Shown here: one piece after another, positions 33,701-34,660 of the stretch
How positions within the stretch are numbered: the stretch's first letter is position 1
Layout: each line of letters starts with the position of its first letter
Assembly (NCBI GenBank): GCA_902728285.1
Contig: CACVBU010000865.1
Coordinates: 1,579,044 to 1,643,043, forward strand
Reading direction: 5' to 3'
Source of the DNA: Clytia hemisphaerica
Lineage: Eukaryota > Cnidaria > Hydrozoa > Leptothecata > Clytiidae
DNA length: 64,000 bases
The notes under the pieces: generated by a model
The model's database searches: none
Told to the model about the DNA's origin: nothing
Seen by the model: only the letters and a program-made list of their open reading frames with translations
Program-made: the position numbers and the translations under genes

Positions 33701-34377
33701 GAATTAGGGTAGACGATGTTATCGTCCGTTAGAGAGTAGTAAACGCGGGAAAATGTATACGCGCAGAGTCGGGGCGTCCGGGCGGCTTATGGAAAAAACG
33801 TCACTGCTTACTCCGCCCAGGGCTAACCATCGTTTTAAAATGTACTCATGATCTTATGATTATTTTCGACCTTGCAATGGCCGATTTGAATTTTCTTTCG
33901 TTCATTCTTTCAGATCCCAAAGACGTTCTCGCCATGTGTAATTTGCTTGTCGAGGATTTCAAAGAAACGATGGATTCCAAAATGGTAGATCTGGAGGATA
34001 AACATTTATTACAGCGAGAGTTATTATATAAAGATTACCATGGTCACAGCGCTATTGAGCACCACAAGATGAATGGCGATAAATTACAAAAAATGCTTGA
34101 CGCCAAACTAATGCAAAACAGAGTTGCGCCTTGTCCTGATTCGGAACAACTTGTTGACGAAATGGAAACTGGACGACTTTCCGTCGCGTCGTCCGTCGCG
34201 TCGTCCGTCATGTCGAAACATATATTGGAAACGTCGATGGATGAGGAAACGAACGTCGAGAGTGAACAAACTCCTCCAGTAACTGAAACCCCCATTGAAA
34301 GTTTCGATGATGAGCAATATGAGGAATTCGAAAACTCTGAGGATGAAATTGATCAACAAAACAATGCTTCACCCTAA
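494..34377 (+). CDS. Chimeric lectin/TSP1/SEA/FN3 receptor with GluR-topology, K+-filter ion channel core (30 exons, 5' partial)
   Basis: I joined 30 GT-AG exons: 494-774, 1414-1551, 3075-3482, 6978-7202, 7752-7931, 8374-8472, 9152-9307, 9586-9729, 10127-10378, 12024-12170, 14994-15107, 15566-15688, 16746-16976, 18403-18546, 19587-19757, 20740-20913, 21745-21851, 22657-22730, 24179-24333, 24789-25076, 26420-26527, 26949-27134, 28158-28460, 28731-29203, 29523-29626, 30780-30936, 31318-31384, 31805-32076, 33240-33402, 33914-34377. All phases match and no stop interrupts, giving 1968 residues plus stop; the start lies upstream. Domains (residues from the first full codon): CTLD 1-140, CTLD 141-265, Thr-rich 277-350, TSP1 351-411, CTLD 412-543, CTLD 545-677, TSP1 678-735, Cys-rich 735-833, TSP1 834-881, 882-938 and 939-996, SEA 997-1107, FN3 1108-1204, 1205-1301 and 1303-1403, S1 1404-1527, TM1 1528-1560, pore loop with GYGD 1595-1598, TM2 1606-1632, S2 1650-1765, TM3 1777-1799, acidic tail. 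The inferred role is a plasma-membrane channel sensing extracellular matrix or glycans. Two adjacent genes remain possible, but no internal start or stop supports that. Confidence 0.88.
1071..1322. repeat. MITE with TACTCTTAGGT ends, G-family copy 1
   Basis: Begins TACTCTTAGGTTC and ends ...GAACCTAAGAGTA. The interior has C-rich runs and AATTTTT blocks. A second copy with the same ends is at 12192-12509. Superfamily unknown; no clear target duplication. Confidence 0.7.
1414..1551 (+). CDS. Gene 1 exon 2: CTLD1, C-terminal part
   Basis: Acceptor TTTAAAG before 1414, donor GTGATT at 1552; phase 1 on both sides. It completes CTLD1, ending PFICQWKR, where the final Cys of the fold sits in the usual F-(I/V)-C-(E/Q) context. 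No EPN/QPN or WND calcium-binding motif is seen, so calcium-dependent sugar binding is doubtful. Confidence 0.85.
1565..1653. repeat. MITE with CGGGGAAA...TTTCCCCG ends, TA target (J-family copy 2)
   Basis: Lies between TA dinucleotides, starting TCTAATCGGGGAAA and ending TTCCCCGATAAGG. The longer copy is 43310-43463, also between TA and TA. It starts only 13 nt past the exon 2 donor. Confidence 0.6.
1654..3074. other. Intron 2 remainder, old repeat debris
   Basis: A degraded piece with the ...AAGTCCGAAGGGCTA end (E family) sits near 1680-1920. Around 2340-2600 there are several ATATATTG/CAATATAT blocks in both orientations. No exon-like reading frame fits the phase of the flanking exons. 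Confidence 0.4.
3075..3482 (+). CDS. Gene 1 exon 3: CTLD2, whole domain in one exon
   Basis: Acceptor TTTTTAG before 3075, donor GTAAGT at 3483. It encodes a complete CTLD: KCALLGGYQFGDRCFRHLS, then a Cys-bearing helix, KVWMGATYD, TWVWADS, DTCAML and YTTFICID. It is phase 1 on both sides but, unlike CTLD1, 3 and 4, has no intron after the WxD motif, which suggests intron loss. No calcium-site motif is visible. Confidence 0.88.
3533..3885. repeat. TA-inserting MITE, C-family copy 1
   Basis: Starts CACGATTTTTTTTATAAGAA and ends TTCTTATAAAAAAACGTG, between TA dinucleotides. The interior contains GGTGTAAATCCATTTCATCG, shared with 10400-10723, 45565-45815 and 47303-47842. A secondary inverted copy of the end lies inside at about 3630-3660. 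Confidence 0.75.
3889..3956. repeat. Foldback repeat with CACGCTAAAGCTCTGAAGG core
   Basis: The core GCCCACGCTAAAGCTCTAAAGGAGCGGG lies between short inverted arms (CCGATGGGG/CCCATCAG). The same core recurs at 55178-55262 and 58886-58981. Confidence 0.55.
4070..5730. other. Intron 3 middle, foldback repeats, no exon seen
   Basis: A foldback around TTTCGAAATTTGACC at about 4090-4195 and a larger one at 4600-4771 (AGCTGGAGTTTTTACAAG and its inverse) occupy this stretch. The remaining open frames are short, lack splice signals in the right phase, and look accidental. Confidence 0.4.
4600..4771. repeat. Foldback with GATGAGCTGGAGTTTTTAC arms
   Basis: The left arm ATAATTTCGGGATGAGCTGG...TTTTTACAAG is mirrored by CTTGTAAAAACTCCAGCTTG...ATAATTTCGG about 170 bp later. 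Confidence 0.6.
5731..5828. repeat. Foldback repeat, CCCAGCTG...CAACGTT family, copy 2
   Basis: Starts CCCGGACGGCACACAACGT and ends CAACGTTGTGTGCCAGCTAGG, with internal CCAAATAACGTTATTTGAACG palindromic words. It is a longer member of the family at 363-407. Confidence 0.65.
6083..6411. repeat. MITE with ACAATCATGGTCATAAT ends, B-family copy 1
   Basis: Begins ACAATCATGGTCATAAT and ends TTTTGACCATGATTGT. The interior matches 48098-48425 at many positions (for example GGATCCAAAAGTTCAA and AAATCGAGTTTCTCGCCCGAAC). Two dispersed copies, no coding capacity. Confidence 0.7.
6978..7202 (+). CDS. Gene 1 exon 4: Thr-rich mucin-like linker
   Basis: Acceptor TTTATAG before 6978, donor GTAAGC at 7203; phase 1 on both sides. 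About 74 residues are dominated by Thr with Pro, Ala and Gly (units like TTTTTPAG). The DNA holds five 24-nt units at 6998-7117. Such segments are usually O-glycosylated stalks, so it should hold CTLD1-2 away from the rest of the ectodomain. The minus-strand Val-rich frame here is a shadow. Confidence 0.85.
7752..7931 (+). CDS. Gene 1 exon 5: TSP1 domain 1 (divergent)
   Basis: Acceptor poly-T CAG before 7752, donor GTGAGG at 7932; phase 1. It encodes a single TSP1 repeat with KCSKTCGLG, then Cys at CVPP, APCDPG, DCNPH and ACPG, so six Cys. The usual WxxW tryptophan ladder is reduced to GYWTDF. CSKTCG matches the O-fucosylation consensus of TSP1 repeats. Confidence 0.85.
7941..8160. repeat. 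TA-inserting MITE, A-family copy 1
   Basis: Starts CACGTTTTTTTATAAGAAC just after a TA, only 9 nt past the exon 5 donor. The right end ...TGTTCTTATAAAAAAAG is truncated. The interior shares GAAGCCTTGAG/ATGTTCTTAAC words with 32101-32354 and 46989-47235. Confidence 0.65.
8374..8472 (+). CDS. Gene 1 exon 6: CTLD3, first part
   Basis: Acceptor CATTTTAG before 8374, donor GTAGAA at 8473; phase 1. It encodes EPCDLPNSPPGFFKFGSKC, the standard opening of a CTLD (Cys, then G-F/Y-x(3)-G-x-x-C). The next exon completes the first helix. Confidence 0.85.
9015..9113 (+). repeat. tRNA-derived SINE, 3' half only
   Basis: Contains AGAAATCCAGGGAGAAAGAG, GGGTAGATAGCTATCGAAAG and CGACTGCGGTTGCAAACTTA, the tail half of the SINE whose full copy is at 18113-18353. 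It ends 39 nt before exon 7. Confidence 0.65.
9152..9307 (+). CDS. Gene 1 exon 7: CTLD3, middle part
   Basis: Acceptor CGTTTAG before 9152, donor GTAAGA at 9308; phase 1. It encodes GLAHCAKEYGGELLTLHSAEE, the Cys-bearing helix and following strand, and ends LTWQDG at the same WxDG intron position as CTLD1. Confidence 0.88.
9586..9729 (+). CDS. Gene 1 exon 8: CTLD3, last part
   Basis: Acceptor TTTGCAG before 9586, donor GTAAGT at 9730; phase 1. It ends CLRLNGERQ...WSRC...RVICQLREG, giving the two closing disulfide Cys of the fold. The usual WND calcium motif is replaced by LEWSRC. Confidence 0.85.
9744..9895. repeat. D-family MITE, left half
   Basis: Starts GGGCTTTTCCAGAAAAAAAA then CCGTATACCCCCTATTGAGG, 14 nt past the exon 8 donor. 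It lacks the matching right end. The full copy is at 11660-11942. Confidence 0.6.
10127..10378 (+). CDS. Gene 1 exon 9: CTLD4, N-terminal two thirds
   Basis: Acceptor TTTTTTTAG before 10127, donor GTAAGT at 10379; phase 1. It encodes SDCTKQNGFQYKTKCYREF, a helix with Cys (ADICKGW), FMPDSGEEIDF, AVWVDGTD and ends SLVWRDS. Intron placement after WxD matches CTLD1 and CTLD3. Confidence 0.88.
10400..10723. repeat. TA-inserting MITE, C-family copy 2
   Basis: Starts CACGTTTTTTCATACGAATA after a TA, 21 nt past the exon 9 donor. It ends ACACCATTCTTATAAAAAAAG then CATG-TA. The interior matches 3533-3885. Confidence 0.7.
10726..11132. repeat. TA-inserting MITE with CCGTATTACTT ends
   Basis: Lies between TA dinucleotides, beginning CCGTATTACTTCGAATAAA and ending AATTAAGTAATACGG. 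Its interior is full of GAATAAACGCCCC words. It abuts the previous element, sharing its TA. Confidence 0.7.
11660..11942. repeat. D-family MITE, complete copy
   Basis: Begins GGGCTTTCCCAGAAAAAA, then CCGTACACCCCCTGTTGAGG; ends CCTCAACAGGGGGTGTACGG then TTTTTATCTGGAAAAGCCC, so the inverted ends are about 45 bp. The interior carries repeated GGAATTCCA(G/T)GGG words. Other copies: 9744, 30162 and 33012. Confidence 0.8.
12024..12170 (+). CDS. Gene 1 exon 10: CTLD4, C-terminal part
   Basis: Acceptor AATTTTTAG before 12024, donor GTAAGA at 12171; phase 1. It encodes ...DKDCLKYWFKFQYSVCES...KTLCQIGTG, closing the fold with the conserved C-terminal Cys. No calcium motif is seen. Confidence 0.85.
12192..12509. 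repeat. MITE with TACTCTTAGGT ends, G-family copy 2
   Basis: Begins TACTCTTAGGTGCCAAATAA and ends TTATTTGGCACCTAAGAGTA, with poly-C tracts of up to about 27 bases inside. Same family as 1071-1322. Confidence 0.7.
12556..12730. repeat. Dispersed repeat, GACGG/CCGTC-rich (T family), degraded copy
   Basis: Words such as GAGGATGGTAGAGTGACTGAAG match, in inverse or direct form, the better copies at 18733-18945, 50950-51112 and 57683-57862. Ends are poorly defined. Confidence 0.4.
12835..13060. repeat. Tandem duplication, two 113-bp units
   Basis: TCACCGCGTTTACCCTACC at 12841 recurs as TCACCGCATTTACCCTACC at 12954, and the rest of the unit (CTCGAATTTCCTTTCCGAGC and onward) repeats with few changes. 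A separate inverted repeat with GTAAAGTGCGATACCGTAGG arms lies just upstream at 12735-12830. Confidence 0.7.
13492..13608. repeat. pogo/Tigger-like MITE, TA target
   Basis: Begins CAGTTGATGCTCTCTGG and ends AGAGAGCGTCAACTG, flanked on both sides by TA. Same class of ends as 18-172. Confidence 0.65.
13696..14020. mobile_element. hAT-like MITE (F family) with perfect 8-bp target duplication
   Basis: Starts CCCGGGGGGTACTAG and ends AGTACCC...CCCGGG. It is flanked by GTCTATCT at 13688-13695 and again at 14021-14028. The interior repeats GACCCTTA(C/G)(C/T)GGGACT several times. Eight-bp duplications are typical of hAT elements. There is no transposase. Confidence 0.8.
14326..14822. repeat. TA-inserting MITE with CCGTGAGATCGGGTTAC ends
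   Basis: Lies between TA dinucleotides with 17-bp inverted ends (CCGTGAGATCGGGTTAC / GTTACCCGATCTCACGG). A second internal inverted pair (GAGGCTAACATACATAGCCC at about 14622 and its inverse at 14774) makes it partly foldback. The 70-codon frame inside is not convincing as a gene. Confidence 0.75.
14994..15107 (+). CDS. Gene 1 exon 11: TSP1 domain 2, first half
   Basis: Acceptor CTTTATAG before 14994, donor GTATTG at 15108; phase 1. It encodes AWSRWSDCPLTCKRGKMKR, with the WxxW C-mannosylation motif and CxxTC O-fucosylation site of TSP1. The domain continues in exon 12. Confidence 0.85.
15377..15534. repeat. Long foldback (K family) copy 1
   Basis: The arms begin ATTCATGATATGCACCATTG and mirror at the right end CAATGGTGCATATCATAAAT, with CACGGACCCAACAGCTGATT inside the arms. 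It ends 31 nt before exon 12. A near-identical copy is at 33551-33705. Confidence 0.8.
15566..15688 (+). CDS. Gene 1 exon 12: end of TSP1-2 and start of Cys-rich module
   Basis: Acceptor TTTTCAAG before 15566, donor GTATAT at 15689; phase 1. It encodes DTCEGLPLTEEEDCLVRENC, which closes TSP1-2, followed by GYYLADPGLSCAQFCPTKDG. The second part opens a separate Cys-rich module that exon 13 completes. Confidence 0.8.
16021..16168. repeat. Foldback (M family), CTAGCCTGTTACATTTT arms
   Basis: The left arm AGTGAGGTTAAGTAAATCGG...AACAGGCTAGTGA is mirrored by CACTAGCCTGTTACATTTT...TTAACCTCACT. The right half recurs at 61418-61514. Confidence 0.75.
16240..16440. repeat. Imperfect foldback, GTCGAGATATTT arms
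   Basis: CCAAAATATTTTTGCCTAAC...TTTCCAAAGTCGAGATATTT is mirrored by AATATCTCGATTTTGGAAAA...ACAAAAATACTTT about 130 bp later. Confidence 0.5.
16746..16976 (+). CDS. Gene 1 exon 13: Cys-rich module
   Basis: Acceptor TTTTTCAAG before 16746, donor GTATAT at 16977; phase 1. With the end of exon 12 it forms about 98 residues containing YYLADPGLSC..FC, MGCLANIETG, GPGCLAGDICVEY, VSCDEVP and RRLCNCLG. I have no firm family name. The G-x-SC-x-x-x-C ... C-x-C layout resembles Cys-rich repeats found beside TSP1 domains in some marine invertebrates. Confidence 0.8.
17023..17284. repeat. Imperfect long foldback, AGAGCTACTCTGT arms
   Basis: The left arm AGAGCTACTCTGTATTCCC...GCGCCATCTTTG is mirrored by CAAAGATGGCGGATC...GGGATAGAGTAGCTCT, with GCCGG-containing inner arms. 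The rest of the intron to 18112 holds a pogo-like MITE (17706-17873) and nothing recognisable as an exon. Confidence 0.6.
17706..17873. repeat. Degraded pogo/Tigger-like MITE
   Basis: The left part AACCCTCTCTAAATCGAACC and right part GAATTAGAGAGTGTCATCTG match the ends of 18-172 with substitutions. Confidence 0.45.
18113..18353 (+). repeat. tRNA-derived SINE, full copy
   Basis: The head GACCGTAGTGCAGTGGTGGA resembles a pol III A box and GGGTTCAACCCCC a B box, as in a tRNA. The tRNA-like head is followed by a non-tRNA body with CTTGATGCTCAGCAATTAAG, GGGTAGATAGCTATCGATAG and a CGTCGCAGACTTACTT tail. Other copies: 23108-23326 (-), 27921-28100 (-), 29863-30088 (-, degraded), 54675-54935 (+), and fragments at 9015 and 27731. 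Confidence 0.8.
18403..18546 (+). CDS. Gene 1 exon 14: TSP1 domain 3
   Basis: Acceptor poly-T CAG before 18403, donor GTGAGT at 18547; phase 1. It encodes GGWSPWSECSATCNGTRSRE with six Cys in total, ending CGAGSCPS. WSPW is a C-mannosylation motif and CSATC an O-fucosylation site. It is a short but complete TSP1. Confidence 0.9.
18733..18945. repeat. Dispersed repeat (T family), best copy
   Basis: The left part GAGTTTATGTATGTGTGTTT...GACGGTAAGG and right part ACCGTCCTC...GCAAATACATAAACTC are inverted relative to each other. The core CAGCTGAGGACGACGGTAAA recurs inverted at 57780-57800. Between here and exon 15 I see nothing recognisable. Confidence 0.6.
19587..19757 (+). CDS. Gene 1 exon 15: TSP1 domain 4
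   Basis: Acceptor GTTTAAAG before 19587, donor GTAATT at 19758; phase 1. It encodes SQWSSWTNCDVTCGGGRTTR, ACDNPEPKYDGNGC and ends DDCGVINCPG: a canonical six-Cys TSP1 with WSSW and CDVTCGGG. Confidence 0.92.
19758..20739. other. Intron 15, no clear exon
   Basis: About 980 bp, strongly AT-rich from 20200 onward. Part of it (20030-20115, with GGTTTTTGCGTTTAGCCAA) is an inverted relative of 17955-18110, so it is repeat-derived. No exon in the right phase. Confidence 0.4.
20740..20913 (+). CDS. Gene 1 exon 16: TSP1 domain 5
   Basis: Acceptor ACTTTTCAG before 20740, donor GTAAGT at 20914; phase 1. It encodes WAEWSPWSACDKACNTG, CNPANYGGIPC and APCNEFPCN. Two overlapping WxxW motifs are present. 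The fucosylation site is altered (CDKAC, no Ser/Thr). Confidence 0.92.
20977..21220. repeat. A-family TA MITE, degraded copy
   Basis: Starts CACGTTTTATTATTGATAAG after TA and ends GTTCTTGTTAAAAAATG before TA, with GAACATTTTAAGGCTTTATG inside. Confidence 0.55.
21317..21584. repeat. A-family TA MITE, degraded copy
   Basis: Starts CACGCTTTTTTATAAGAACC and ends TGTTCTCATAAAAAAAGC, with AAAATGTTCTTATGATGAC words inside. Confidence 0.55.
21593..21726. repeat. Long foldback (L family) copy 1
   Basis: The left arm TAATTATTCATGATATTCAT...GACCCCGGTTT is mirrored by AAACCGGGGTATTTCCG...ATGAATATCATGAATAATTA. It ends 18 nt before exon 17, so the branch point of intron 16 probably lies within it. Copy 2 is at 29669-29833. 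Confidence 0.8.
21745..21851 (+). CDS. Gene 1 exon 17: SEA domain, part 1
   Basis: Acceptor TTTACAG before 21745, donor GTTTGT at 21852. It enters in phase 1 and leaves in phase 0, breaking the symmetric phase-1 pattern upstream. It encodes TYANLVLHFNQDYESGMEDP, matching the opening strand of SEA domains. Confidence 0.82.
21868..22110. repeat. Diverged D-family relative
   Basis: TTGGGATTTTCTAGAAAAAA then TTGTACCCCCTATGTTTAGA resembles the D-family left end, followed by three tandem CATTTTACTG(A/G)(C/T)CA..CCTGGATTTTCA(A/C)CCT units. Confidence 0.45.
22155..22428. mobile_element. hAT-like MITE (I family) with perfect 8-bp target duplication
   Basis: Starts CACCCCTGTCTCACAACTCGG and ends ACACAGGGGTG. 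It is flanked by TATTTTAA at 22147-22154 and again at 22429-22436. The interior repeats GTGGGGAT(A/G)AAA. Second copy at 31488-31769. Confidence 0.82.
22657..22730 (+). CDS. Gene 1 exon 18: SEA domain, part 2
   Basis: Acceptor TTTCTAG before 22657, donor GTAAGT at 22731; phase 0 in, phase 2 out. A 74-nt micro-exon encoding INSVYEDGGEVMQNEVLGVD and the lead-in to the GSV site. It joins cleanly to exons 17 and 19. Confidence 0.8.
22918..23978. mobile_element. Element with CCCTGGTAAAAAT ends, AAGATCTT-rich interior
   Basis: Starts CCCTGGTAAAAATTATTG and ends GAATTTTTACCAGGG. The interior is dominated by AAGATCTT and related words in both orientations. A minus-strand SINE is nested at 23108-23326. 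No transposase frame. Superfamily unknown. Confidence 0.65.
23108..23326 (-). repeat. tRNA-derived SINE, nested copy
   Basis: On the minus strand the head GCGACCGTAGTGTAGTGG leads, followed by GGTTGCGAGTTCAACCCC (B box-like), TTGATGTTCATCAATTAAG and the tail. It lies inside the 22918-23978 element, so it inserted later. Confidence 0.78.
24179..24333 (+). CDS. Gene 1 exon 19: SEA domain, part 3 (GSV site)
   Basis: Acceptor TATCATAG before 24179, donor GTAAGT at 24334; phase 2 in, phase 1 out. It encodes EGSVIANFTINYASMDKEQ and ends MSLTIGPD. GSVIA aligns with the G-S(V/I) strand turn where SEA domains self-cleave. Confidence 0.85.
24334..24788. other. Intron 19, no clear feature
   Basis: AT-rich intron with one poly-C tract near 24627-24640. 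No complete repeat family or exon identified. Confidence 0.4.
24789..25076 (+). CDS. Gene 1 exon 20: FN3 domain 1
   Basis: Acceptor TTTTTCTAG before 24789, donor GTAAGC at 25077; phase 1. One exon carries a whole FN3: SEPPPNVTAHSPSPEVLIIS, then W at SWDAI, DAYVVFYRE, and LKPGTEYVYRVLGYS, the conserved L-x-P-x-T-x-Y motif. Confidence 0.92.
25077..26419. other. Intron 20, MITE remnants and G-rich short tandem repeat
   Basis: A degraded A-family MITE is at about 25676-25866 (TTTTTTTATAAAAAACACC to TATTATAAAAAATGTG). At 25955-26065 GGGGTCCGAATAAAAG-type units repeat four to five times. The rest is unremarkable AT-rich sequence. Confidence 0.45.
26420..26527 (+). CDS. Gene 1 exon 21: FN3 domain 2, first half
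   Basis: Acceptor GTGTTTTAG before 26420, donor GTAAGT at 26528; phase 1. It encodes LPQVSPSNVTAEGSGPFEV, LTWVRVP and NGIPLG, the A-C strands of FN3. The intron falls before G-Y-x-I-Y, a common FN3 intron site. Confidence 0.88.
26949..27134 (+). CDS. Gene 1 exon 22: FN3 domain 2, second half
   Basis: Acceptor GTATTTAG before 26949, donor GTAAGG at 27135; phase 1. It encodes GYNIYAYHNG...LEPSTSYVFDVCAFNSAGDS, the C'-G strands with the L-x-P-x-T-x-Y motif (LEPSTSY). Confidence 0.9.
27184..27484. repeat. E-family MITE copy 1
   Basis: The left CATTGAGTTTAAAGCCCAAA and right TAGCCCTTCGGACTTGGAAG ends are inverted. Flanks TATCTT and TATCCA are a degraded target duplication. Better copies at 30389 and 42861. 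Confidence 0.65.
27731..27806 (+). repeat. SINE fragment (tail)
   Basis: AGGTAGATAGATATATATTA and GAGGAGCCTTCGGGTCGCCT match the SINE tail at 18300-18353. Confidence 0.5.
27921..28100 (-). repeat. tRNA-derived SINE, internally deleted copy
   Basis: The minus-strand head GCGACCGTAGTGCATTGG, B box GGGTTCAACCCC and CTTGATGCTCAGCAATTAAG are clear. The GGGTAGATAGCTATC block is missing. It ends 57 nt before exon 23. Confidence 0.72.
28158..28460 (+). CDS. Gene 1 exon 23: FN3 domain 3
   Basis: Acceptor ATTCATAG before 28158, donor GTAAGG at 28461; phase 1. One exon carries a whole FN3: APSAPPQNIYISS, LTIHWSPPPPDRIHG, AYKLKVFA and TFYSFEILAVNQFGEG. It sits directly before the channel module. Confidence 0.9.
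28731..29203 (+). CDS. Gene 1 exon 24: S1 half of ligand-binding-like domain and TM1
   Basis: Acceptor TTCAATAG before 28731, donor GTGAGT at 29204; phase 1 in, phase 0 out. The first ~125 residues (FYLYAPYLTRDSEG, DVLDAAISA, EYTDLSFPIIG) resemble lobe 1 of a PBP-like domain, as in iGluR S1. They are followed by IVIEMIMMILGIYPLIGLNL and more hydrophobic residues, TM1 (1528-1560). The iGluR arginine that grips the ligand carboxylate is not visible. Confidence 0.8.
29523..29626 (+). CDS. Gene 1 exon 25: pore-loop helix up to the selectivity filter
   Basis: Acceptor CAACTTCCAG before 29523, donor GTAAAT at 29627; phase 0 in, phase 2 out. It encodes SNSWIRGIYEGWYWAFITQG then TH and the first two bases of the filter Gly. 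WYWAFITQGT is the pore helix entering a K+-type filter. Confidence 0.88.
29669..29833. repeat. Long foldback (L family) copy 2
   Basis: The arms carry ATATTCATGATGTAA, TACGGAAATACCCCGGTTTT and the inner TTTGCCACTACTGG. The mirror image ends ATTACGTCATGAATATCATG. Same family as 21593-21726, with a larger loop. Confidence 0.8.
29863..30088 (-). repeat. tRNA-derived SINE, degraded head
   Basis: The tail half (GATAGCTATCTACCTGAAGG, CCACTCTTTCTCCCTGGATT, TTACCCTTGATCC) is clear. The tRNA-like head near 30020-30088 is strongly mutated. Confidence 0.6.
30162..30727. repeat. D-family MITE interrupted by an E-family MITE
   Basis: The left end GGGTTTTTCCAGAAAAAAAC is at 30162 and the right end CCTCCTCAACAGGGGGTAT...TGGAAAAGCCC finishes at 30727. 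The E element (30389-30679) splits it. Confidence 0.72.
30389..30679. mobile_element. E-family MITE nested in D-family, 6-bp target duplication ATGGAC
   Basis: Starts CCATTGAGTTTAAAGCCCGA and ends ...CCTTCGGGCTTAGACTTCATTGG. ATGGAC precedes it and follows it; one copy is what intact D elements show at this point (GGGATGG or GGTTGGACCTCC). Confidence 0.75.
30780..30936 (+). CDS. Gene 1 exon 26: selectivity filter GYGD and TM2
   Basis: Acceptor TCCTTATAG before 30780, donor GTAAAT at 30937; phase 2 in, phase 0 out. It begins (G)YGDFAPTKVGARIFAM and continues IWALVGLVMTGIVIGAIVTA, TM2 (1606-1632). GYGD followed by x-x-P is the K+-channel filter signature; iGluRs of vertebrates lack it, while GluR0-type channels have it. 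Confidence 0.9.
31318..31384 (+). CDS. Gene 1 exon 27: TM2-S2 linker
   Basis: Acceptor TCTCAACAG before 31318, donor GTAAGG at 31385; phase 0 in, phase 1 out. A 67-nt exon encoding VGALNGTFEAKLGLLRNGKV. NGT is a glycosylation sequon, consistent with the stretch after TM2 being extracellular. Confidence 0.8.
31488..31769. mobile_element. hAT-like MITE (I family) copy 2
   Basis: Starts CACCCCTGTCTCACAACCCC and ends GTGACACAGGGGTG. The flanks GGCTTATA and TGCTTATA match at seven of eight positions. Confidence 0.8.
31805..32076 (+). CDS. Gene 1 exon 28: S2 half of ligand-binding-like domain
   Basis: Acceptor CCATGTAG before 31805, donor GTACGT at 32077; phase 1 in, phase 0 out. It encodes AYLTVEELRDALLNNDVEG, ADLFADERLRAATLLEYP, then SYGFVLSGGLRSVAAEFKSF and RILSILTNSTEPMG. 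The helix-strand-helix order with S-Y-G-F-V-L fits lobe 2 of an iGluR/PBP fold. NST is a sequon. Confidence 0.82.
32101..32354. repeat. TA-inserting MITE, A-family copy 2 (intact)
   Basis: Between TA dinucleotides: starts CACGTTTTTTATAAGAACAT and ends TTGTTCTTATAAAACGAAACGTG. It starts 25 nt past the exon 28 donor. Confidence 0.78.
33012..33185. repeat. D-family MITE, left half
   Basis: Starts GGGCTTTTCCAGAAAAAAC then CGTATACCCCCTGTTGAGGA, with TGGAATTCCAGGCAATTCAG inside. The right end is missing. Confidence 0.65.
33240..33402 (+). CDS. Gene 1 exon 29: TM3
   Basis: Acceptor TCGCTTTAG before 33240, donor GTAAGT at 33403; phase 0 in, phase 1 out. After FDPESS comes ILATALISMTVMLVVFSILG and FIW, a clear transmembrane helix (1777-1799), then basic HFLKKINAKK, the expected cytoplasmic flank. 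Confidence 0.9.
33551..33705. repeat. Long foldback (K family) copy 2
   Basis: Nearly perfect arms: ATTCATGATATGCACCATTG...CAACAGCTGATTGGTTGCAA and the mirror TTGCAACCAATCAGCTGTTG...CAATGGTGCATTTCATGAAT. Confidence 0.85.
33711..33830. repeat. Dispersed repeat with GACGATGTTATCGTCCGTTA
   Basis: The word is followed by AGTAGTAAACGCGGGAAAAT. Same order at 40249-40340 and 58580-58665. Confidence 0.5.
33914..34377 (+). CDS. Gene 1 exon 30: cytoplasmic tail and stop
   Basis: Acceptor TTCTTTCAG before 33914; stop TAA 34375-34377. The 154-residue tail opens with a helical, charged stretch (LLVEDFKETMDSKMVDLEDK, possibly coiled coil). It then has a Ser-rich SVASSVASSVMSK from a 12-nt DNA repeat near 34180-34212, and ends very acidic (FDDEQYEEFENSEDEIDQQ). 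No known cytosolic domain is recognised. Confidence 0.9.
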
Positions 34378-34478
34378 TTTTGAAAAATGTCATCAAATCA
34401 TGAACATTGTTACAATTTAATGTAATCGGCCCATTCCATTTTGTATCCATACTGGGGATGGATGAACATTTTGAGAAG

Positions 34479-34660
34479 AATAGACCTTATCGGAGTTATT
34501 TATTTTTCTAAAAAGCGATGCATATTGTGGGATTGTTTCGGGGTTATTACAATAGAAATCTCTTAGGAATGCATCGAGGGATTTCTATTGTTATAACCCC
34601 GAAACGATCCCACAATGCATCGCTTTTTTAGAAAAATAAATAACTCCGATAAGGTCTATT
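34479..34660. repeat. Near-perfect foldback, ~82-bp arms, in probable 3' UTR of gene 1
   Basis: The left arm starts AATAGACCTTATCGGAGTTA and the right arm ends TAACTCCGATAAGGTCTATT, with about 18 bp between arms and only a few mismatches. It begins 102 bp after the stop. An AATAAA at 34635-34640 in the right arm could serve as a poly(A) signal. Confidence 0.85.
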
